From a virus: a stretch of 27,431 bases of DNA. Every line of letters starts with the position of its first letter. Position 1 is the stretch's first letter. Position numbers and translations under genes: made by a program. Shown here piece after piece: positions 21,852-27,431 of the stretch. The stretch covers positions 1 through 27,431 of the IMG/VR virus record IMGVR_UViG_3300022907_000076; one strand, 5' to 3'. Under the pieces are notes generated by a model. It made no database searches and was not told where the DNA came from. It saw nothing but the letters and a program-made list of their open reading frames with translations.

Positions 21852-21875
21852 AGATCTATAATTGAAGGAGAGCTT

Positions 21876-22067
21876 ATGACTACATTACAACAACATTATA
21901 TTAAATTTCAATCACTACCAACAATTCCACATAAAATTCAATATTTACAACAAAACCAAAACGAATTATCACACTATAATATCAACATACCAAACCTCAT
22001 CAACGCCTGGTCTACTAATAATTGGCCTTGGCTTCGTCCAAAATCAACTAACCACCCAGGATTCTAA
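21876..22067 (+). CDS. Small hypothetical protein preceding gp43
   Basis: This 63-residue protein begins MTTLQQHYIKFQSLPTIPHK and is rich in Gln, Asn, His and Ile, with WPWLRPKSTNHPGF at the end. I chose the ATG at 21876 because GAAGGAGAG sits just upstream; an in-frame ATG at 21843 lies inside the promoter and could not be on the transcript. The stop overlaps the gp43 ATG (TAATG), so it may serve as a leader cistron that sets polymerase translation. Function is unknown. Confidence 0.75.
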   Translation: MTTLQQHYIKFQSLPTIPHKIQYLQQNQNELSHYNINIPNLINAWSTNNWPWLRPKSTNHPGF

Positions 22068-24589
22068 TGGCATTTTACACAAACTTATATCGATACAAAA
22101 ATAATATCTTCTATCGTGGTTATTCAAATAACGGCGATAGAGTTATTAAAAAAGAACATTACAAACCAAAATTCTACGTCACATCAAATACTAAAACAAA
22201 TTTTAAAAGTTTAGATGGACAATATGTTGGACCTGTAGAGTTTAACAGTATGTATGAAGCTGGTCAATGGTTCAAAGATAATATTGAAGTATCAGGTAGA
22301 AGTATATATGGTAATAAAAGATTTACTACGCAATATGTAATGGATAAGTTTCCACAAGATATTCAATTTGATCGTAATATGATTAATGTTGGTACATTCG
22401 ATATTGAAACAGATTATGATGATGGCTTTCCATATCCAGACCAAGCTGCTCATACTATATTATCAATATCATATAAGTCAAGTAAATTTTCAACATATCA
22501 TGTGTGGGGTTATGGCGATTTTAAAACCGAAGACTCTCTTATAAAAGATGTTAAGTATGTTCAATGTAACAGTGAAGAAGAACTTCTTACTAAGTTTATA
22601 GAATTCTGGTCTCACCCAGATATTACACCTGATGTTATAACTGGTTGGAATACAAGATTTTTTGATATACCATATATTATTAATCGTGTTTCTAAAGTCT
22701 TAGGCATTGAATGGTTATCAAGGTTTTCTCCTTATGGATTACAAATACCACCTCCAAGAATGGTGCCAAGTCGTGGTAAAGAAAATATGGTTTATGAAAT
22801 TCCTGGAATACAAACACTTGATTACATGGAATTGTTTCAAAAGTTTGGTTATACATATGGTCCACAAGAATCATACGCATTGAATCATATTGCTTATGTT
22901 GTACTTGGTGAAAAGAAACTTTCATATGAAGAATCAGGTTCACTTAAAAATCTTTATAAAGATGATTATCAAAAGTACATTGATTATAATATGAAAGATG
23001 TTCAACTGGTTGATAGGCTTGAAGAAAAACTTGGATTGATTACTTTAGCTATTACTGTAGCTTATAAAGGTGGTGTTAATTATCAAGACACATTTGGTGT
23101 TACGGCCATATGGGAATCAATTATCTGTAGAAAATTAAATCAACACAATATTATAACTCCTCTTACTCAACAGTTTGACGATTATCAAATTATTGGTGCA
23201 ACTGACACATCTAAAAAGAATCCGTCACCAGCTTTTCGTGAACAAGGTAAAACACATAACATAGCTGGTGGTTATGTAAAAGATCCAATCCCTAAAAAAT
23301 ATCAATGGGTAGTATCATTTGATTTGAATTCTCTATATCCTAATATCATTGTTCAAAACAATATGTCACCAGAAACAATAGTAAGTCATATTGATGATCC
23401 TGATAAATACGTTAGAGCTGCTAATGAAACATATTATCGTAAAGATTTTCAAGGTGTACTTCCACAAATCATTGAAGAATATTATGATGAACGTGTATCA
23501 GTAAAGAAGATGATGTTGGCTGCTAAATCTCAAATACAAAAAGGTTATACAGTTCAGCTTGATAAAGAAATAAACACTCTTGAAAATCGTCAAGTAGCTA
23601 TTAAAATCTTGCTTAATAGTTTATATGGTGCACTTGCTAACAAACACTTTTTATATTTCAGACCAGCACTTGCTGAAGGTGTAACTCTTACTGGTCAAAA
23701 AGCAATTAAGTGGGCTGAACAAACTATGAATAAAGAATTAAACAAGTTACTTAAGACTGATAAAGATTATGTCATTGCTATTGATACGGATTCTTTATAC
23801 GTTAACTTTGGACCACTTGTGGAGAAATTCACACCAAAGAATCCCGTTTTATTCTTAGATGAAATTTGCAAGAAACATTTTGAACCTGCTATAGAAAAAG
23901 CTTATCATGAATTTTACATTATGCACAATGCATATAAGAATAGAATGGTCATGGCAAGAGAAGCAATATCAGATGTTGGTATCTGGACTGCAAAGAAAAG
24001 ATATATTCTCAATGTACATAATAATGAAGGTGTTCAATATTCAGAACCAAAACTTAAGATTATGGGTATTGAAGCAATTAAATCATCAACACCTGAAATA
24101 GTTCGTAATAAATTTAAAGAAGCATTCAAATTAATAATATCTGGTACCGAAGATGAAACACAAAAATTTATTGCTAACTTTAAAGCAGAATTTAAAAGTT
24201 TACAACCAGAAGAAATAGCCTTTCCTCGTAGAGTTACAAACATTACAGATTGGCATGATAGAAAAACAATATTTAAAAAGAGTTGTCCAATACACGTTAG
24301 AGGTTCTCTATTACATAATTATTATCTTAAAGAAAATAAACTAAATAACAAATATGAACTTATAACAAATGGTGATAGAATTAAGTTTGTATATTTAAAA
24401 TTACCAAACTCAATAAGACAAAACGTGGTATCATTTAAAGATGTGTTACCAAAAGAATTAAAACTACATAACTATATTAACTATGATTTACAGTTCGAAA
24501 AAACATTTATCGAACCATTAAATTTAATACTCAACCCAATCGGCTGGTCTGCCGAAGAACAAGCAACCTTGGAGGATTTTTTCGTATGA
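22067..24589 (+). CDS. gp43: DNA polymerase gp43 (family B)
   Basis: This is the replicative polymerase with 3'-5' proofreading. The 840-residue product (T4 has 898) has an exonuclease motif FDIETD (Asp112, Glu114) and TGWNTRFFDIPYI (Exo II). Polymerase motif A DLNSLYPNI starts at about Asp419, and motif B RQVAIKILLNSLYGA begins near Arg508. Motif C is IDTDS (Asp573, Asp575), where many relatives have YGDTDS. There is no sign of the split or intein seen in some T4-like polymerases. The last 4 nt overlap the MazG-like gene. Confidence 0.98.
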   Translation: MAFYTNLYRYKNNIFYRGYSNNGDRVIKKEHYKPKFYVTSNTKTNFKSLDGQYVGPVEFNSMYEAGQWFKDNIEVSGRSIYGNKRFTTQYVMDKFPQDIQFDRNMINVGTFDIETDYDDGFPYPDQAAHTILSISYKSSKFSTYHVWGYGDFKTEDSLIKDVKYVQCNSEEELLTKFIEFWSHPDITPDVITGWNTRFFDIPYIINRVSKVLGIEWLSRFSPYGLQIPPPRMVPSRGKENMVYEIPGIQTLDYMELFQKFGYTYGPQESYALNHIAYVVLGEKKLSYEESGSLKNLYKDDYQKYIDYNMKDVQLVDRLEEKLGLITLAITVAYKGGVNYQDTFGVTAIWESIICRKLNQHNIITPLTQQFDDYQIIGATDTSKKNPSPAFREQGKTHNIAGGYVKDPIPKKYQWVVSFDLNSLYPNIIVQNNMSPETIVSHIDDPDKYVRAANETYYRKDFQGVLPQIIEEYYDERVSVKKMMLAAKSQIQKGYTVQLDKEINTLENRQVAIKILLNSLYGALANKHFLYFRPALAEGVTLTGQKAIKWAEQTMNKELNKLLKTDKDYVIAIDTDSLYVNFGPLVEKFTPKNPVLFLDEICKKHFEPAIEKAYHEFYIMHNAYKNRMVMAREAISDVGIWTAKKRYILNVHNNEGVQYSEPKLKIMGIEAIKSSTPEIVRNKFKEAFKLIISGTEDETQKFIANFKAEFKSLQPEEIAFPRRVTNITDWHDRKTIFKKSCPIHVRGSLLHNYYLKENKLNNKYELITNGDRIKFVYLKLPNSIRQNVVSFKDVLPKELKLHNYINYDLQFEKTFIEPLNLILNPIGWSAEEQATLEDFFV

Positions 24590-25005
24590 GTACAAACTGG
24601 TTTAAAGATATGCAAGACATGCATAAGAAATATGGTGTCGACAAATGGATGAATGAAGAAAAGAAATCCGATTGGTCAAGACTAAATAAGTACATGGATT
24701 TTAGAATTAAAATGATGCAAGAAGAACTTGATGAAACAAAGCAAGCATTTAAAGATAATAATCCAGAAGAAATAGTTGATGGTATTATAGACCTATGTGT
24801 TTTTGCTATCGGCACACTTGAAGTATTTGGTGTTGATGCTAACAAAGCATGGGATCAAGTATATAAAGCTAATATGTCAAAAGAAGTTGGCATTAAAGAA
24901 GGCAGACCTAATCCTCTTGGATTACCAGATTTAGTAAAGCCTGAAGGATGGGAAGGTCCAACGCATAAGGGAAATCATGGAAATATCACTGACTCTTTTC
25001 AATAG
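24586..25005 (+). CDS. MazG-like NTP pyrophosphohydrolase
   Basis: This 139-residue all-alpha nucleotide pyrophosphohydrolase-type protein has metal-binding motifs Glu46-Glu47-X-X-Glu50 (MQEELDETKQAF) and Glu62-X-X-Asp65 with Asp69 (EEIVDGIIDL). It likely hydrolyses a nucleoside triphosphate (dUTP, dCTP, ppGpp or a damaged NTP), and the exact substrate cannot be read from sequence. The C-terminal tail (NPLGLPDLVKPEGWEGPTHK) is a common ending of phage MazG/HisE-like proteins. It is coupled to gp43 by ATGA and overlaps the next gene by 29 nt. Confidence 0.85.
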   Translation: MSTNWFKDMQDMHKKYGVDKWMNEEKKSDWSRLNKYMDFRIKMMQEELDETKQAFKDNNPEEIVDGIIDLCVFAIGTLEVFGVDANKAWDQVYKANMSKEVGIKEGRPNPLGLPDLVKPEGWEGPTHKGNHGNITDSFQ

Positions 25006-25903
25006 TATATTTGATAATAAGACTGAGAAAAAGTTAAAGTTTGAAAACTTTGATGCTTTCGAAAAAGCATTGTATGGTCTATCAAATCGAGTTATAAAAA
25101 CTAAGAAAGATGCACCACTTATGTCGCCGGCACAGTATAAACCTAATACTACTCGTGCGAATGATAATGTTACAATATGGGCTGGCTGGTGCGCAGTCGA
25201 TGTTGATGATTTTAAATATGAAGGAGATTTATATGACAATCTTCGTGCTAAGTTTGGTAGTTATAAGTTTGTCTGCTATTCTACTGCTAGCAGTACACAA
25301 TCTTTACCAAAGTTTCGTATTGTCTTTCCACTTACAAAAAATGTTCAAGCTGAAAAGATTCGACACTTTTGGTTTGCTCTCCAAACGATACTCGGCGAAG
25401 TTGGAGATAAACAAACCAAAGATCTATCTCGCATGTATTATATTCCAGCAAAATATGATAATGCTTTTAATTTTATCTTTAGTAATGATGGCGTTGCTAT
25501 CGATCCTGATGTGGTAATGAACAAAGTTCCATACAGAGAAAAGTCCGGAAGTAATTTTTTCGATAGACTACCAGAAGATATGCAAAAAGAAATTATAGAA
25601 CATCGTAAATCTAAACTTGATAACACAAATGTAAATTGGTCATCATATAAGAATTGTCCTTTCTTTCCAAAACAATTAGAAAAAGAATATCGAATGATAA
25701 GTAGCAGTGGTTGGTATCATAAGATGTATCAGATCATGGTTGCTACAGCTGGTAATGCAGTTAAAAACAAATATCCAATTACAGCTCAAGAAATTACAGC
25801 ATTATGTAGAGAACTTGATACTGAAACTGGTAATTGGTATAAGTCACGTCCATTAGAAAAAGAAGCCGATAGAGCTCTTGAATACGTCTACAAAAATATT
25901 TAG
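24977..25903 (+). CDS. Archaeo-eukaryotic primase (AEP)-like protein
   Basis: This 308-residue protein appears to have an AEP/PrimPol-type catalytic core. A hydrophobic strand leads to AVDVDDF (Asp75-X-Asp77, metal-binding motif I). YSTASSTQSLPKFRIVFPLT (about 101-120) follows, then DLSRMYYIPA (Asp149, Arg152), which is like the D-X-X-R-X-X-X-X-P motif of viral and plasmid AEPs. The C-terminal half (SGWYHKMYQIMVATAGNA, LEKEADRALEYVYKN) resembles a PriCT-like helical module. T4 uses a DnaG-type gp61, so this would be a different primase-like enzyme. It has an AAGGG ribosome-binding site and is co-transcribed with gp43. Confidence 0.65.
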   Translation: MEISLTLFNSIFDNKTEKKLKFENFDAFEKALYGLSNRVIKTKKDAPLMSPAQYKPNTTRANDNVTIWAGWCAVDVDDFKYEGDLYDNLRAKFGSYKFVCYSTASSTQSLPKFRIVFPLTKNVQAEKIRHFWFALQTILGEVGDKQTKDLSRMYYIPAKYDNAFNFIFSNDGVAIDPDVVMNKVPYREKSGSNFFDRLPEDMQKEIIEHRKSKLDNTNVNWSSYKNCPFFPKQLEKEYRMISSSGWYHKMYQIMVATAGNAVKNKYPITAQEITALCRELDTETGNWYKSRPLEKEADRALEYVYKNI

Positions 25904-25907
25904 CTAA

Positions 25908-25922
25908 GATTAAAGTTTAATC
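25908..25922 (+). terminator. Weak hairpin after the AEP-like gene
   Basis: GATTAAA (25908-25914) and TTTAATC (25916-25922) form a perfect inverted repeat immediately after the stop and just before an early-type promoter, the position where the other junctions carry terminators. It is AT-only in the inner pairs and followed by a mixed T-rich run, so termination would be weak. Confidence 0.35.
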
Positions 25923-25923
25923 C

Positions 25924-25952
25924 TTTACTTTTCTACTTTTTTATGGTAGAAT
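25924..25952 (+). promoter_or_regulatory. Early-type promoter for the ParB-like gene
   Basis: TTTACT (25924-25929), 17-nt spacer, TAGAAT (25947-25952), one base off TATAAT. It gives a leader of about 60 nt containing a CTTTGCAAAG palindrome that touches the AAAGGAG ribosome-binding site. Confidence 0.82.
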
Positions 25953-26019
25953 AGATATATAAAATAGAGAAAATAGGAATAACCCGAAATCTCATTCAAA
26001 TCTTTGCAAAGGAGCAAGT

Positions 26020-26907
26020 ATGTTTGATAACTATAAAGCGCTAATCGCTGCGATCAAAAAAGCGAAAAAAGAACCAAAACAACTACCATTAGAAGAAATA
26101 TCAAAACTTAATCATTTTCAAGTTAGAAATGTCGCGTCTAATAGTGTGCACATTGATACTATAGCTGAACGTATTAACGATAAGTTATGTACCACCGAAG
26201 GTATGGAGCCTATAATAATTTTACGAAATTATAAAGGTGCAGATTCAATGTTAGATGGTAATCATAGATACAGAGCAGCACTTAAATCTTGTGCTACTAA
26301 ATATCCTGTGATTTATGTAGAAAAAGAAATACATGACGAGTATTCAGATTTACAACTTAGAGAATACGCCTTGATTTTAAATAAAATCGATGAAGAACCT
26401 AGTCTTCAAATTAATAAAGAAGACGTTAGAAAATTTTTAAATGCTTATTGGAATGAACACAAAAATTTTGATAACGTAAAAGTTTCATTAAGAAGAATGG
26501 GTTTAACTGATTCTATGGCTAACACTAGAATAAGAGAAACTAAAAGATTAATAGATCAAAATGCAATTTTGCAGTCTTATGGACCAGATACAGTTTGGAA
26601 TAACTGGAGTGATCCAGCTATGCTTGAAAGAAAAAATCAAGAGATAGAAAAATATAAAAATCAAGTCGATAAAGTATTCGTAGTATCATCTGCTAACTTT
26701 ACTTACGATCATATATTACCTATGTTGCTTGATCAAATGCCTAAAAGTCTTTTAATATTATTACATCATCCAAATGCATATGCAGAACAACAATGGAAAG
26801 CAAAGTGGAGAGAAAAGCATGAATTGTATATGGATAAGCTATGCGAAATGCTAAACATAACAAAATCTTGGGAAACACTACCTAAACATTCAATAAGCAA
26901 ACTATAA
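26020..26907 (+). CDS. ParB/sulfiredoxin-fold domain protein
   Basis: This 295-residue protein has an N-terminal ParB-like nuclease/CTPase fold. LPLEEISKLNHFQVR is followed by PIIILRNYKGADSMLDGNHR, where Asp79-Gly-Asn-His-Arg83 is the DGXHR-type signature. A middle helical part (about 125-185) could be a DNA-binding helix-turn-helix region (VSLRRMGLTDSMANTRIRE). The C-terminal domain (KVFVVSSANFTYDHILPML, then LLILLHHPNAYA) is not recognised. Such phage proteins may modify or bind DNA, and a partition role is unlikely for a lytic phage. It is monocistronic: own promoter, strong ribosome-binding site, terminator. Confidence 0.75.
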   Translation: MFDNYKALIAAIKKAKKEPKQLPLEEISKLNHFQVRNVASNSVHIDTIAERINDKLCTTEGMEPIIILRNYKGADSMLDGNHRYRAALKSCATKYPVIYVEKEIHDEYSDLQLREYALILNKIDEEPSLQINKEDVRKFLNAYWNEHKNFDNVKVSLRRMGLTDSMANTRIRETKRLIDQNAILQSYGPDTVWNNWSDPAMLERKNQEIEKYKNQVDKVFVVSSANFTYDHILPMLLDQMPKSLLILLHHPNAYAEQQWKAKWREKHELYMDKLCEMLNITKSWETLPKHSISKL

Positions 26908-26918
26908 TCTTAAAAAAT

Positions 26919-26952
26919 AAAATGCACTTTTTTTCATTTAAGTGCATTTTTT
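26919..26952 (+). terminator. Intrinsic terminator after the ParB-like gene
   Basis: An 11-bp perfect stem, AAAATGCACTT (26919-26929) with AAGTGCATTTT (26940-26950), has a T-rich 10-nt loop and a T-run to 26952. The U-run is shared with the 40-nt repeat that contains the next promoter. Confidence 0.87.
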
Positions 26953-26954
26953 CC

Positions 26955-26983
26955 TTTACATTTACAAAAAACTATTGTATAAT
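26955..26983 (+). promoter_or_regulatory. Early-type promoter for the last genes of the window
   Basis: TTTACA (26955-26960), 17-nt spacer, TATAAT (26978-26983). It is identical across 40 nt to the gp43 operon promoter region. Confidence 0.92.
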
Positions 26984-27017
26984 ATATCTATAAAATGAAA
27001 AAAGCGGAGAATAAAAT

Positions 27018-27368
27018 ATGTACAAAGGTTTTCAATTCGAATTATTTCAACCATCATGGGGTGTAAATCCTGGGTTTAAGAATTTAGCTGATAAGCTAAA
27101 CGAGCTCTTACCTTTACAAGGTAAAGTCCAATTTTCAAGATCTAAAAATAAAAATCTTGAATTATTTAGAAAAGCACAAAATGCTGTTTATGATCTTTTT
27201 AATAATGGTCTTTGTAATAGAAGATCCGAGTTTGTAAGTCTTTTTGGTTTCTCACCGTCATCTTCAAAATATTGGACTGATGTTAGTCTTAATGATATTG
27301 AAAACACAGTTGAAAAAAGATTTACACGAATTATTTTATCAGCAGCTAAAGAACAGGGAGTTCAATAA
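27018..27368 (+). CDS. Hypothetical early protein
   Basis: This 116-residue basic protein begins MYKGFQFELFQPSWGVNPGF and has a GCGGAG ribosome-binding site 9 nt upstream. It is predicted helical with a KVQFSRSKNKNLELFRKAQ segment and an RRSEFVSLFGFSPSSSKYW motif. No family is recognised. Its promoter is nearly identical to that of the polymerase operon, so it is probably expressed at the same early stage. Confidence 0.78.
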   Translation: MYKGFQFELFQPSWGVNPGFKNLADKLNELLPLQGKVQFSRSKNKNLELFRKAQNAVYDLFNNGLCNRRSEFVSLFGFSPSSSKYWTDVSLNDIENTVEKRFTRIILSAAKEQGVQ

Positions 27369-27431
27369 TGTATTACGTTGATGCTTTTAAAAGTGATGTT
27401 ATAATTGATATGAAGACTGGTATGGAAGTAC
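27368..27431 (+). CDS. Partial gene running off the window end
   Basis: An ATG overlapping the preceding stop (TAATG) opens a frame with no stop before the window ends. The visible part begins MYYVDAFKSDVIIDMKTGME. The overlap style matches other coupled genes here. Too little sequence is available for identification. Confidence 0.6.
   Translation, partial: MYYVDAFKSDVIIDMKTGMEV

Noticed and set aside
21843-21875. Upstream ATG extension of the small gene before gp43
   Set aside because: The ATG overlaps the -10 box, so it would not be transcribed. The ATG at 21876 has a strong ribosome-binding site.
1-27431. tRNA genes, CRISPR arrays, insertion sequences, inteins or introns
   Set aside because: I looked for tRNA-like cloverleaf ends, regular repeats, transposase motifs and interruptions in gp43, gp20 and gp23, and saw none.

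Overview
The window is a segment of a T4-like myovirus (Straboviridae/Kyanoviridae-type) genome. It is AT-rich, and every gene I accept lies on the plus strand. Gene order and protein content match the conserved structural and replication core of marine T4-like phages: 18-19-20-67-68-21-22-23, a gp3-position tail gene, uvsY-uvsW, 55-47-46, 45-44-62-regA and 43. The host is probably a marine Gram-negative proteobacterium. This is inferred from an outer-membrane-type secreted protein with a C-terminal Phe, an NqrM-like Na+-NQR maturation ORF, and the AT-rich composition. Host assignment cannot be proven from this window.

Layout. (1) 1-7.5 kb is the virion module: tail sheath, tail tube, portal, prohead core, protease, scaffold and major capsid. 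It is punctuated by T4-type late promoters (TATAAATA) and ends in a strong GNRA-loop terminator after gp23. (2) 7.5-10.6 kb holds a tiny NqrM-like ORF, a tail-tube-like protein at the gp3 position, UvsY, UvsW and an unknown. (3) 10.7-14.7 kb holds an acetyltransferase-like gene, the late sigma factor gp55, and the Mre11/Rad50-like pair gp47/gp46. (4) 14.7-18.7 kb is one tightly overlapping replication operon: 2OG-Fe(II) oxygenase, gp45 clamp, small gene, gp44, glutaredoxin, two small membrane genes, gp62, RegA and a small gene. (5) 18.7-20.7 kb holds hsp20 behind a structured leader that looks like a ROSE RNA thermometer, a small gene, a 13-codon micro-ORF, a secreted beta-barrel-like protein, a terminator plus late promoter, T4-type lysozyme and a small gene. 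(6) 20.7-27.4 kb holds an HAD phosphatase with an apparent capsid-targeting N-terminus, an IscA-like protein, DNA polymerase gp43, a MazG-like NTP pyrophosphohydrolase, an AEP primase-like protein, a ParB-like protein and two further unknowns.

Regulation visible in the sequence. Six early-type promoters share TTTAC(A/T) (TGTACT in one), a 17-nt spacer and TATAAT. They drive gp55, the clamp operon, the HAD/IscA pair, the gp43 operon, the ParB-like gene and the last genes. Four TATAAATA late promoters precede gp20, the gp68-position gene, the NqrM-like ORF and lysozyme. Terminator hairpins abut the next promoter at several junctions. Together the genes cover virion assembly, recombination-dependent replication, the switch to late transcription, and accessory functions (Fe-S/redox, chaperone, nucleotide clean-up, cell-envelope protein). 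The observations most worth checking are the ROSE-like thermometer, the NqrM-like ORF, the capsid-targeting signal on the HAD phosphatase, the phage outer-membrane-like protein, and start codons lying at or within a few bases of predicted transcription starts.
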